A stretch of DNA of 64,000 nt from Serratia proteamaculans (lineage in GTDB: Bacteria > Pseudomonadota > Gammaproteobacteria > Enterobacterales > Enterobacteriaceae): positions 1,488,001 to 1,552,000 of the forward strand of contig NZ_WBKI01000001.1 of NCBI RefSeq assembly GCF_008830365.1. The letters run 5' to 3'. Of this stretch, positions 15,719 to 22,959 are shown one piece after another. Each line of letters begins with the position of its first letter. Position 1 is the first letter of the stretch. Both the position numbers and the translations under genes were made by a program. The notes below the pieces were generated by a model. It was not told the origin of the DNA, searched no databases, and saw only the letters and a program-made list of their open reading frames with translations.

Positions 15719-15741
15719 CATATGGTTATATGTATATGATA
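15719..15741 (-). promoter_or_regulatory. ATATG-rich dyad between arsR and arsB
   Basis: GCATATGG-TTATATGTATATG lies in the 44-bp arsR-arsB gap. It resembles the ATATG half-sites found upstream of arsR at 16095-16116, so ArsR may also bind here. It overlaps the leader of arsB. The function is inferred from similarity only. Confidence 0.35.
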
Positions 15742-15748
15742 AACATTC

Positions 15749-16069
15749 TTAACATGATGTGCCGGCTGATTTTGACAGCCATTCATCCACATCTTCTCTC
15801 AGACACTGCCAGGACGTCGTGATCGTCTCAGCCGCCCACGCGGGCATGTGGGGAGACAGGCGGTAGTGAATCCATTTGCCTTCCCGACGGTCAAGCACCA
15901 GCTCAGCTTCACGCAGAATAGCCATATGGCGAGAAATTTTTGGCTGTGATTCAGTGGTGGCCGCACATATATCGCATACGCACAGTTCGCCGGACTCCCG
16001 GAGAAGCATGACAATCGCGAGGCGGGTTTCATCCGACAGGATTTTAAAAAGCTGAATAGGCTGTAGCAT
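15749..16069 (-). CDS. arsR: Arsenic-responsive repressor ArsR
   Basis: A 106-aa ArsR/SmtB winged-helix repressor. The metalloid-binding motif ELCVCDIC (Cys30, Cys32, Cys35) sits at the start of the DNA-binding helices, as in R773 ArsR. The recognition region is [20 protein letters not shown]. Binding of arsenite or antimonite to the cysteines releases the operator and induces the operon. It is divergent from arsH across a 87-bp gap containing an ATATG dyad, and first in arsRBC. Confidence 0.95.
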   Translation of the reverse strand: MLQPIQLFKILSDETRLAIVMLLRESGELCVCDICAATTESQPKISRHMAILREAELVLDRREGKWIHYRLSPHMPAWAAETITTSWQCLREDVDEWLSKSAGTSC

Positions 16070-16094
16070 TTTTTACTCCGTTTCCTTTAGAACT

Positions 16095-16116
16095 CACATA
16101 TGATAAAACATATATG
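16095..16116. promoter_or_regulatory. Candidate ArsR operator between arsR and arsH
   Basis: CACATATGATAAAACATATATG contains two ATATG-type half-sites in the divergent arsR/arsH region. This is the position and composition expected of an ArsR operator, and it could control both directions. Confidence 0.6.
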
Positions 16117-16155
16117 TTTATTTTGAAATCACCAAAATCTCCCGGAGGAGTAATA

Positions 16156-16854
16156 ATGGAACACTTTCCTGCACTGAACGCTGATTGCTTCGATCAGCTG
16201 ATTGCTGAACGCCTGCAGCTCCAGGAACCGCCACGCATTCTGATTCTGTATGGCTCGGTAAGAGAACGTTCTTACAGTCGTTTTGCAGCAGAAGAAGCGG
16301 GTCGCCTGCTGACGGCGATGGGGGCGGAGGTCAGACTGTTTAACCCCTCAGGTTTACCCCTGCCGGATGATGCTCCGGATACGCACCCTAAAGTCACCGA
16401 ACTGCGCGGACTGGTCAGATGGTGTGATGGAATGGTGTGGAGTTCTCCTGAACGGCATGGGGCAATGAGTGCGGTGATGAAAGCACAGATCGACTGGATC
16501 CCCTTAAGTGAAGGTGCGGTTCGTCCTTCACAGGGCAAAACTCTTGCGGTGATGCAGGTTTGTGGCGGCTCGCAGTCTTTTAATGCCTTGAACCAAATGC
16601 GTATTCTTGGGCGCTGGATGAGGATGTTCACTATCCCCAACCAATCTTCAGTAGCCAAAGCCTGGCAGGAATTCGATGAGAACGGGCGAATGAAACCTTC
16701 GTCCTGGTATGATCGTATCGTCGATGTCGCCGAGGAGTTGTTTAAAATCACGCTGCTGCTCAAGGGGCAAACCGGCTACCTTGCCGATCGCTACAGTGAA
16801 CGAAAAGAGAGCCATCAGGAGCTTTCATCCCGCGTCAATCAGGAGAAAATATAA
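16156..16854 (+). CDS. arsH: Arsenical resistance flavoprotein ArsH
   Basis: A 232-aa NADPH-dependent FMN reductase of the ArsH family, which in known members oxidises trivalent organoarsenicals or reduces quinones and iron. The FMN-phosphate loop is [20 protein letters not shown] (about residues 36-55). [22 protein letters not shown] is the family hallmark. The start is ATG 16156 after GGAGGAG; an ATG at 16114 lies in the operator region. It is divergent from arsR. The 16855-17053 gap downstream holds a CCCCG/CGGGG hairpin at 16950-16973 but no gene. Confidence 0.92.
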   Translation: MEHFPALNADCFDQLIAERLQLQEPPRILILYGSVRERSYSRFAAEEAGRLLTAMGAEVRLFNPSGLPLPDDAPDTHPKVTELRGLVRWCDGMVWSSPERHGAMSAVMKAQIDWIPLSEGAVRPSQGKTLAVMQVCGGSQSFNALNQMRILGRWMRMFTIPNQSSVAKAWQEFDENGRMKPSSWYDRIVDVAEELFKITLLLKGQTGYLADRYSERKESHQELSSRVNQEKI

Positions 16855-17053
16855 CCTCCTTTCTTATTGAACTCACAGCACAAACCAGACCTACTGACGG
16901 GCAGGTGATTATTTCCCTGAACCAGCTGTCAGCAGGTAATCTCTTTTAACCCCGGAGAGAGGGCTCTACGGGGCCTTATCTTGCTGCTGACACTTAGGGG
17001 ATATTCTTCAGTTATTTCAGCGAAACCAGGGAACTTAACAACCGTCGCTTGTA

Positions 17054-17911
17054 TCAACGGTAGCCCGTTAAGGAACTATAGAGAAAATTGTACAGACAAT
17101 CTGTTGCAGACCCATTTTCTCCTGACTTCCGCAAGATACTCACTTCCAGATCGTTCAGTGGAGGCAGACCTTCATTGGCACCAATAATGCACAGGGATGG
17201 CGGTACACTGCACTTAGCCAGACCGGCCACTGCAAGCCCCGCCTGAACAACAGCTACAAGACCAAGCAAACTGGCACTCGAATAAGCATTCCGGTAGGTA
17301 TAGCCGTTTTCAGATAGAGCACGAATGACATTGGTACGTGCAGCACTTCCGGGAGCAAATAGTGCTACCGGGACAGGATCACTTTTCCAGGCGACATGTG
17401 TTGGTGATGCAACCCAGACAAAAGGCTCTTTTCGTATCACTTCAACCGGTTGTTCCTCCACCCGGGTAACAATGGCCAGGTCAATTTTCCCATCCGCAAT
17501 AGCTTTTGTGAGGGAAAGAGAGGGCTCACATATCAGTTCTACTGTCACCAGGGGATGTTCCGCCGAGAATTGTTCAAGCACCGGAGGTAATAAAAAAGCG
17601 GCATAGTCATCAGGTACCCCCAGGCGAACACAGCCAGTTTCTTCTGGGCGTGTCACACTTGTCCAGGCCTCATCTGACAGTTTTAAAATTTGCCTGGCAT
17701 GAACCAGGAAATCAGCACCAACGGAGTTGAGGGCAACAACCTTTGTCCCTCGATGTAAAAGGCGCTTACCGATGGACTGTTCAAGACGCTTGATCTGCAT
17801 ACTCACCGCAGACTGGCTTCTCCCTATACGTTCGCCCGCACGGGAAAAACTGCCCGTTTCGACAACAGCAACAAAGGCACGCAGCAGATCAATATCTAAA
17901 AGATTAGCCAT
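17054..17911 (-). CDS. LysR-family transcriptional regulator
   Basis: 285 aa from ATG 17911 (MANLLDIDLLRAFVAVVETG). A winged HTH spans residues 1-60 (GSFSRAGERIGRSQSAVSMQIKRLE) and the effector domain begins near 90 (CVRLGVPDDYA). Upstream in-frame codons to 17944 would run through the divergent promoter dyad, so they are not used. It is divergent from an EamA transporter gene across 112 bp with an inverted repeat, and so most likely controls that transporter and itself. The inducer is unknown. Confidence 0.85.
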   Translation of the reverse strand: MANLLDIDLLRAFVAVVETGSFSRAGERIGRSQSAVSMQIKRLEQSIGKRLLHRGTKVVALNSVGADFLVHARQILKLSDEAWTSVTRPEETGCVRLGVPDDYAAFLLPPVLEQFSAEHPLVTVELICEPSLSLTKAIADGKIDLAIVTRVEEQPVEVIRKEPFVWVASPTHVAWKSDPVPVALFAPGSAARTNVIRALSENGYTYRNAYSSASLLGLVAVVQAGLAVAGLAKCSVPPSLCIIGANEGLPPLNDLEVSILRKSGENGSATDCLYNFLYSSLTGYR

Positions 17912-17913
17912 AG

Positions 17914-17936
17914 TTCTATTAATATAACGAATAGAA
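17914..17936. promoter_or_regulatory. Inverted repeat in the LysR/EamA divergent promoter
   Basis: TTCTATT and AATAGAA are perfect 7-bp arms with a 9-nt spacer, further flanked by ATAG and GCTAT. It lies immediately upstream of the LysR start, the usual place for an autoregulatory LysR site. Confidence 0.5.
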
Positions 17937-18023
17937 GCTATCAAATCTATTCACTGGCTTAATTTAACCACAAAAAATATAGTTGCTTCATTGTTCATTT
18001 AGAGCCTGGGAAGGGATAGAAAA

Positions 18024-18917
18024 ATGTCTGACAAACAGCTACCTGCGGTTAAACTTGCTGTCGGAATGGCGATGATAGGAACGGTTGGCGCTTTTGCCGT
18101 GGAGTCCGGACTTTCGCCAGTTTCGGTAGTGTTCTGGCGCTGCGTTTTTGGCACTCTCTTTCTTGGTTTATGGTGCATCATCCGTGGTTACCTGCCGGAC
18201 AGGTCTCTTTCCCTTAAACGTCTTACTTATGCCTCCCTCGCAGGGGTCTGTATGGTGCTGAGCTGGATAGCTTTTTTTGCCGGATTCACACTTACCTCAA
18301 TTGCCACAACAACTATTATCTACCACATACAACCTTTCTTTGTTGTACTGATTAGCGCAGTGTTTCTTAGGGAGCTGATCTCACTTAACCAGGTCCTATG
18401 GATGGCAGGAGCATTTACAGGTGTCATTCTGGCCAGTGGGCTTGTCTCTCCCTTCGGTATCATTAATATTCACTGGGTTCTGGGAGTCGCGCTTACACTG
18501 GTTGCAGCCTTGCTGTACGCGATATCAACATTAGTGGGGAAAGGACTGGGGCAGCAACGACCCGAAATTACCATATTATGCCAGACGATAGTTGGAATTA
18601 TTCTGCTGGCCCCCTTTACCGACTCGTTTCGTTCAGTTCCTCCTGAGTCGTGGGGGTGGCTAATTGGCATAGGTGTATTGCACACCGGTGTCGCCTACGT
18701 CCTGATGTATTCGGCTTATCCAAAGTTAACCACCCCGGTAATTGGCGTGCTGACTTTTATCTACCCACTGATTGCTATCATTGTTGACTGGGTGTTTTAT
18801 GGCCATCAACCAGGGGTCATTCAGATGACAGGTATGATACTGATCGCACTATGCACACTTGGTGTAAAACTGGGCTGGCCTTTCCCAGTCGGGCTAAAAC
18901 GGAAGATAAGTTTATAA
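18024..18917 (+). CDS. EamA/DMT-family transporter
   Basis: A 297-aa inner-membrane protein with ten hydrophobic segments arranged as two EamA repeats (about residues 5-135 and 150-290). Examples are FTLTSIATTTIIYHIQPFF in the first and HTGVAYVLMYSAYPKLTTP in the second. The family exports metabolites or drugs. AAGGGA precedes the ATG. The divergent LysR gene is its likely regulator. The substrate is not evident. It lies inside the tRNA-Asn island between the two 26-bp repeats. Confidence 0.88.
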   Translation: MSDKQLPAVKLAVGMAMIGTVGAFAVESGLSPVSVVFWRCVFGTLFLGLWCIIRGYLPDRSLSLKRLTYASLAGVCMVLSWIAFFAGFTLTSIATTTIIYHIQPFFVVLISAVFLRELISLNQVLWMAGAFTGVILASGLVSPFGIINIHWVLGVALTLVAALLYAISTLVGKGLGQQRPEITILCQTIVGIILLAPFTDSFRSVPPESWGWLIGIGVLHTGVAYVLMYSAYPKLTTPVIGVLTFIYPLIAIIVDWVFYGHQPGVIQMTGMILIALCTLGVKLGWPFPVGLKRKISL

Positions 18918-18991
18918 GGCCATAGCGACAGATAATCTTCACGGGTTCAGCGTCCGCTCATGGCACTAATCGGACAGACTGACCGAGTTGA

Positions 18992-19017
18992 AGGTCCGCT
19001 GTGAGCGAGGAGCGGAC
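18992..19017 (+). repeat. 26-bp repeat, right copy
   Basis: AGGTCCG then CTG then TGAGCGAGGAGCGGAC. It is in direct orientation to 13915-13940, 5.1 kb away, with 23/26 identity. GTCCGCT and AGCGGAC can pair. A related GTCCGCTCATGGC stretch lies about 45 bp upstream. Confidence 0.6.
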
Positions 19018-19074
19018 ATTGTGGCCCCAGAAGAAAACCACCCTATCATTGACCTGCTTTCTTAATTGTTGGCC

Positions 19075-19102
19075 TGATCGTTTTGGTATTGAATGACGAT
19101 CA
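19075..19102. promoter_or_regulatory. Inverted repeat upstream of the LysR gene at 19184
   Basis: TGATCGT and ACGATCA, perfect 7-bp arms with a 14-nt spacer, about 80 nt before the LysR start. The 18918-19183 gap otherwise contains only the 26-bp repeat. A possible operator. Confidence 0.35.
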
Positions 19103-19183
19103 TCTGATTACCCCTCGTTTGCGTTGTTTTACGTTTCGACTTTACGATAAAGTACCTCTCTGATTTTCATCCAGGCTCCTACG

Positions 19184-20104
19184 ATGTCAACAGTGATTTC
19201 TACCGAATCTTTCAGCAGCATCGTCCACTTCGTGACGGCCGCAAATTCAAGTAGTTTTACCGAAGCTGCTGAACAGTTGGGCGTGTCGAAATCAGCAATT
19301 GGTAAGAGCATTCAGCGACTTGAGCATAACCTCGGCACTCCGCTCTTTCATCGCACCACGCGTAAAATAAGCCTGACCACAGAGGGCGAAGCATATTTGG
19401 CAAGCTGCCAGAGTGCGCTTGAAACTCTGCAAATGGCAGAAATGGCGCTGCGTTCCAAGCTTACAGAGCCCACGGGTACAGTGAGGATAGATCTGCCTGC
19501 TGCCTTTGGCCGTTCGGTGATGATGCCGGTGCTGATGAGCATGACAAAACGCTATCCGTATCTGAAGCTGACCATCACTTTTAATGACCGCATCATTGAC
19601 CCACTGGATATTGGTTTCGACCTGGCCATCCGCTTTGGTCCGGTGAAAGACACACCCGATCTCATCGCCCGTAAACTGAATGATCAGCATCTGATTATCT
19701 GCGCGTCTCCCACTTATATTTCGACTTATGGCACACCTGAAACTCCGGCCGATCTGGTACACCACCGCTGTATTCTGGCATGGCGCGGTGGGGCACCGCT
19801 TAGCTGGCTCATCCGAGACGAGAACGGGAAGGACATCAGGCTTAAACCCACGCCTTTTCATCAAATCAGTGATGGCGATGCGATGATCGATGCCTGTATT
19901 GCCGGAGCCGGTTTGATTCAGTTTCCCGAAGCGTTACTGCGGCCGCATGTACAGAGCGGTAAGTTAGTGCCGCTGCTGGCTGCCTGCAATCCTGCGCCCA
20001 CCGAGCTCAATGTGATATGGCCCCGCGCTCGTCATTTGCTGCCAGGCGTACGTTTCATCATTGATGAGTTAATGGGTTTGGCTGCACAAAAAGCATTCGA
20101 ATGA
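19184..20104 (+). CDS. LysR-family transcriptional regulator
   Basis: 306 aa in the CrgA/DsdC-like branch. The HTH is at residues 8-66 (NSSSFTEAAEQLGVSKSAIGKSIQRLEHNLG), followed by RTTRKISLTTEGEAYL and the effector core IGFDLAIRFGPVKDTPDLIARKL. It is followed on the same strand by a tautomerase gene, with a perfect dyad right after its stop. It probably controls that gene, a common LysR arrangement for small detoxifying enzymes. The inducer is unknown. Confidence 0.85.
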   Translation: MSTVISTESFSSIVHFVTAANSSSFTEAAEQLGVSKSAIGKSIQRLEHNLGTPLFHRTTRKISLTTEGEAYLASCQSALETLQMAEMALRSKLTEPTGTVRIDLPAAFGRSVMMPVLMSMTKRYPYLKLTITFNDRIIDPLDIGFDLAIRFGPVKDTPDLIARKLNDQHLIICASPTYISTYGTPETPADLVHHRCILAWRGGAPLSWLIRDENGKDIRLKPTPFHQISDGDAMIDACIAGAGLIQFPEALLRPHVQSGKLVPLLAACNPAPTELNVIWPRARHLLPGVRFIIDELMGLAAQKAFE

Positions 20105-20105
20105 T

Positions 20106-20124
20106 TGTAGATATAAAGTCTACA
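20106..20124 (+). promoter_or_regulatory. LysR-type dyad before the tautomerase gene
   Basis: TGTAGA-TATAAAG-TCTACA, perfect 6-bp arms with a 7-nt spacer. It begins 2 nt after the LysR stop and about 100 nt before the tautomerase start. Spacing and position fit a LysR binding site. Confidence 0.5.
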
Positions 20125-20226
20125 CTCTGTCCTATTTTAGCCTGTTTATCCACTTACATTATCAGCGTAGGATTTCTTCTAACGTCAGTTTGACTGACAA
20201 TTCATTCACTCATGAAGGGATCTACC

Positions 20227-20424
20227 ATGCCAGTAGTTAATATTCAGATGTTCGAAGGCCGTGATGATGCTAAACCTGCTATTGCTAAAGCAGTAACTGA
20301 AGCTATCGCCACTCATGCCAACGTTGATCCACAGTATGTCTATGTCATTTTCAACGACGTAACCACCGACAACTGGGCAATTTCAGGTGAGATTTTTTCT
20401 GAGACGCTGAAAAAATCGAGCTGA
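20227..20424 (+). CDS. 4-oxalocrotonate tautomerase-like enzyme
   Basis: A 65-aa protein, typical of the 4-OT superfamily. After Met removal the N-terminus is Pro (MPVVNIQMFEGRD), the catalytic base of these enzymes. The C-terminal half (VDPQYVYVIFNDVTTDNWAISGE) matches the usual V.VI..V....W...G pattern. The ATG at 20227 is chosen because it exposes Pro1; an ATG 15 nt upstream would bury it. It lies downstream of a LysR gene and before a truncated monooxygenase, perhaps one aromatic- or quinone-handling unit. Confidence 0.85.
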   Translation: MPVVNIQMFEGRDDAKPAIAKAVTEAIATHANVDPQYVYVIFNDVTTDNWAISGEIFSETLKKSS

Positions 20425-20536
20425 CATTCAGCGATCCTTAGTTTTACCCGCCGTTATGCTCTCGCGCATAACGGCATATTCCTTTATCCCTCTTCTCTTT
20501 GCTTGTTCACCCGCGCCCATCATTCTGGAGGTTACG

Positions 20537-20728
20537 ATGAAAAATGAAATTACCTGTGTGTTTAACCTGGCAGTCAATGACGGACAATTCCCTGCGTTTA
20601 AAGAATTAGTTTCACGCGTGGTAGAAGCTACCAGTCAAGAACCCGGCACGCTGAGTTATGTCTACAGTGTCAGTAACGATCAGACAACGGCAAGCATTGG
20701 ATGCATGGCGGAGAGAGATGGCGGTTAA
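20537..20728 (+). pseudogene. Truncated antibiotic-biosynthesis-monooxygenase (YgiN-type) gene
   Basis: From ATG 20537 (after CTGGAGG) 63 codons read MKNEITCVFNLAVNDGQF and continue with QEPGTLSYVYSVSNDQTTAS, the first half of an ABM-domain quinol monooxygenase. Whole family members are about 95-105 aa. Here the frame departs from the family at about residue 52 and stops at TAA 20726-20728, so the second half of the barrel is missing. It lies just inside the right end of the island. It was probably cut by the rearrangement that formed that end. Confidence 0.65.
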
Positions 20729-20787
20729 GTCCAAGGTTAATCTTAATGACGAAATCGCTATCTGAACCCGCTTTCCGTGATCCCTAA

Positions 20788-20871
20788 TACACCGTCAATA
20801 CCATGCTGGATTATCAGGTAACCGATAAGCTTTCCACCAACCTCACCTGGACCTTGTTTGGGGAAACCTGA
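20788..20871 (+). pseudogene. Possible scrap of a TonB-dependent receptor gene
   Basis: The frame from 20788 reads YTVNTMLDYQVTDKLSTNLT. This resembles the late beta-strand region of TonB-dependent siderophore receptors (typically Y.V.....Y...D..S..LNV.NLFD). A TAA precedes it directly and TGA follows inside the copied terminator, so it cannot encode a receptor. The match is short, so the identity is tentative. Confidence 0.3.
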
Positions 20872-20882
20872 GCGGGCTTTTT
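20860..20882 (+). repeat. Exact 23-nt copy of the tRNA-Asn terminator half (island right boundary)
   Basis: Identical to 12956-12978, the loop and 3' stem of the first tRNA-Asn terminator, ending CTGAGCGGGCTTTTT. The 5' stem partner is absent here, so it is not a working terminator. Together the two copies bracket 12979-20859, the accessory genes. Downstream genes look like ordinary chromosome. Confidence 0.75.
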
Positions 20883-20887
20883 AGCGC

Positions 20888-21331
20888 TCAAAAACTTCTT
20901 CTTGCCACCAGAAAAGCGCCAATCACCAGCAATATACCGCCCAGCAGGGCCGGCAGGTTTTCGCGCAGTGCCTCCGGGCCAGCCTTGTAAATATCGGCCA
21001 TCAAGCCCGCCACCAGTTGGCTGGCTACCAGTACCGCAATGGTGGTTGCCGCCCCCAATTTCTGGTACCCCAGAATGCCGGAGAAGACAAAGAACGAACC
21101 CAGCAGACCGGGCAATAACATCCACAGCCGGAGGGCGCCCGTTATCTCTGCCAGGGCGCTGACGCCATTTTTGGCAAACAGCAGCCCCATCAACAACACC
21201 AGACCAACGCTGGAGTTGATCACCAGCGTAATCAGCACCGTCGAAACGCTTTCGGTGATACGTACCATCAACAGATTCTGGATAACCAGGCTGACCCCGG
21301 CCGCCACCAGCAGCAATAGCATGATATTCAT
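20888..21331 (-). CDS. DMT/YdcZ-family small membrane protein
   Basis: 147 aa from ATG 21331 (MNIMLLLLVAAGVSLVIQN), with five hydrophobic segments in the half-size DMT (YdcZ/DUF606) arrangement. The last is ALLGGILLVIGAFLVARR. Upstream in-frame codons to 21376 overlap the GNAT gene. It follows the GNAT gene by 22 nt on the same strand and is likely co-transcribed, with a divergent XRE-cupin gene as probable regulator. Half-size DMT proteins often work as pairs; no second copy is adjacent. Substrate unknown. Confidence 0.75.
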   Translation of the reverse strand: MNIMLLLLVAAGVSLVIQNLLMVRITESVSTVLITLVINSSVGLVLLMGLLFAKNGVSALAEITGALRLWMLLPGLLGSFFVFSGILGYQKLGAATTIAVLVASQLVAGLMADIYKAGPEALRENLPALLGGILLVIGAFLVARRSF

Positions 21332-21353
21332 AGAGGTTCCGTTCTTTGCAGCG

Positions 21354-21875
21354 TCATTGGCGGGCTGGTGGTGCATTGCTGTCGTCTAGTTTTAACTGCA
21401 GGAAGGTCAAATCCAGCCATTTGCCGAACTTGGCCCCCACTTCACTCATCCGACCGACCATTTCGAAACCCAGATTGATGTGCAGCTGTACAGAGGCCTG
21501 GTTGCCGGACTCAATGCCCGCCACCATCACGTGTTTGCCCATCGCCCTGGCGTGTTCAATCAGCGCAATTAACAGCGTTTTCCCCACCCCGCCGCCACGG
21601 CTGTCTTGCCGAACATAAACCGAATGTTCCACTGTGTGACGGTAACCGTCCCATGCCCGCCAATCGCCAAACGAGGCGTAGCCCATCACCTCGCCTGCCT
21701 CATTGATCGCCACCAGCACCGGATAGCCCGCCGCTTGCCGCTCCGCCATCCACGCGGCACGGTTTGCCTCGTCGACGCTAAGTTCATTCCAGATCGCGGT
21801 GGTATTAAGCACAGCGTCGTTATAGATAGCAGCAATGCCTGCGCTATCGGTTATAGTCGCGTTACGGATAAGCAT
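21354..21875 (-). CDS. GNAT N-acetyltransferase (phosphinothricin/methionine-sulfoximine type)
   Basis: A 173-aa single-domain acetyltransferase. The N-terminus MLIRNATITDSAGIAAIYNDAV and the acetyl-CoA loop VYVRQDSRGGGVGKTLL (about residues 88-104) are typical of the Bar/Pat/MddA branch, which acetylates phosphinothricin or methionine sulfoximine/sulfone. VEHSVYV precedes the CoA loop as in that branch. It is first of a two-gene unit with a DMT protein and divergent from an XRE-cupin regulator. Substrate assignment is by family only. Confidence 0.8.
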   Translation of the reverse strand: MLIRNATITDSAGIAAIYNDAVLNTTAIWNELSVDEANRAAWMAERQAAGYPVLVAINEAGEVMGYASFGDWRAWDGYRHTVEHSVYVRQDSRGGGVGKTLLIALIEHARAMGKHVMVAGIESGNQASVQLHINLGFEMVGRMSEVGAKFGKWLDLTFLQLKLDDSNAPPARQ

Positions 21876-21914
21876 GTTGACCTCTTGGTTGACCGTCTAC
21901 TATCATACTACGAT

Positions 21915-22484
21915 ATGAATAATAAATTAGACAACCTAAATCAGCGCATCGGTGCGAGGATCCGCATCGAACGTGAAGCACGCCATTGGTCGTTGTCCGA
22001 TCTGGCCGAACGGGCTGGCGTTTCGCGGGCGATGGTGCACAAAATTGAACGTGGCGACAGCAGCCCAACCGCGATGTTGCTGGGCAGGCTTTCCGGCGCG
22101 TTTGGCCTGAGCATGTCCAAACTGATCGCCCGGGCGGAAACGCAGGAAGGTCGGTTGATGCGCCGCCAGGACCAACCGCTGTGGGTCGATCCCGACAGCG
22201 GCTATGTGCGTCGCCATGTGTCACCGCAGTCAGACATCCCGCTCGATTTAGTGCGCATTGAACTGCCTGCTGGTGCTGCGATCCCCATGCCGGCTTCGGC
22301 CTATGCCTTTATGCGACAATTAATCTGGGTGTTGTCCGGCTCGCTGGTGTTCCAGGAGGGTGAAACCCGCCATGAAATGGCCGAGGGTGATTGCCTGGAG
22401 CTTGGGCCCCCCACGGACTGCGTGTTCAAAAATGAGAGCGCCGAAACCTGCATTTATCTGGTGGTGGTGATGAATAAGGCCTGA
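21915..22484 (+). CDS. XRE-family regulator with C-terminal cupin
   Basis: 189 aa from ATG 21915 (MNNKLDNLNQRIGARIRIER). Residues 9-65 are an HTH_3 domain (WSLSDLAERAGVSRAMVHKIER). Residues 110-185 form a cupin (WVLSGSLVFQEGETRHEMAEGDCLELGPP) that would bind a small ligand. In-frame codons back to 21606 are antisense to the GNAT gene and are not used. The 39-bp gap to the divergent GNAT gene contains TATC-ATACTAC-GATA, a likely operator, so it probably controls GNAT plus the DMT gene. Confidence 0.85.
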   Translation: MNNKLDNLNQRIGARIRIEREARHWSLSDLAERAGVSRAMVHKIERGDSSPTAMLLGRLSGAFGLSMSKLIARAETQEGRLMRRQDQPLWVDPDSGYVRRHVSPQSDIPLDLVRIELPAGAAIPMPASAYAFMRQLIWVLSGSLVFQEGETRHEMAEGDCLELGPPTDCVFKNESAETCIYLVVVMNKA

Positions 22485-22511
22485 GCCCGTCAGGCCATAT
22501 GATGGCGGCGC

Positions 22512-22805
22512 TCAGTTTTGCCGATCGCGGTTATATCCTGCGCAGAAGAACTTTTCGGCCAGACGATTGGCGCCGCCAGAAAAGAACTCGCTCATCACTT
22601 CCCCATTGAGATCGTACGCCCGACACAGCAACCCGGCTTCGAATGCCGCCTGGTTTTCGTCACCCAGGCTTTGGGCCAAGTGGTGAGCATAGCCCAGCAC
22701 AAAGCCACGTTTATAGTCACAGCAGAAACGGGTAAGCTCCGAAGCCGGCCTGACGTCCTGCGTGGCTAAACCGGCCATCAGCCCCTTACCGAAGTGATTG
22801 TTCAT
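22512..22805 (-). CDS. yghW: DUF2623 protein, YghW-like
   Basis: 97 aa beginning MNNHFGKGLMAGL and containing CCDYKRGFVLGYAHHLA, which closely resembles E. coli YghW (DUF2623, about 95 aa). The start is ATG 22805 with GGAGG upstream; in-frame codons to 22904 give no family match. It is a small soluble protein of unknown function. It converges on the XRE-cupin gene and is preceded by an AT-rich promoter region at 22806-22902. Confidence 0.8.
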   Translation of the reverse strand: MNNHFGKGLMAGLATQDVRPASELTRFCCDYKRGFVLGYAHHLAQSLGDENQAAFEAGLLCRAYDLNGEVMSEFFSGGANRLAEKFFCAGYNRDRQN

Positions 22806-22902
22806 GGCACCTCCTCTATCATTAAACGCTATATAAAATATTATATAACGATCATTGCGCGCATGGACATACTCACAAAGTTTTACCTGGTTACCTGTAC
22901 GC

Positions 22903-22936
22903 ATAAAAGACCCGCAGAGCGAAAAACCTGCGGGCA
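22903..22936 (-). terminator. Terminator of the nitroreductase gene
   Basis: On the - strand, CCCGCAG and CTGCGGG enclose a 10-nt loop and are followed by TCTTTTATGCG. It begins 24 nt after the nitroreductase stop. Confidence 0.75.
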
Positions 22937-22959
22937 GATGAGCATTTAGACCAGGATAA

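Noticed and set aside
20788..20860. Duplicated tRNA-Asn 3' end as a classical integrase att site at the island's right end
   Set aside because: The CAGAGGAGCCA end of the tRNA does not occur there; only the terminator half is repeated. No integrase gene is in the island.
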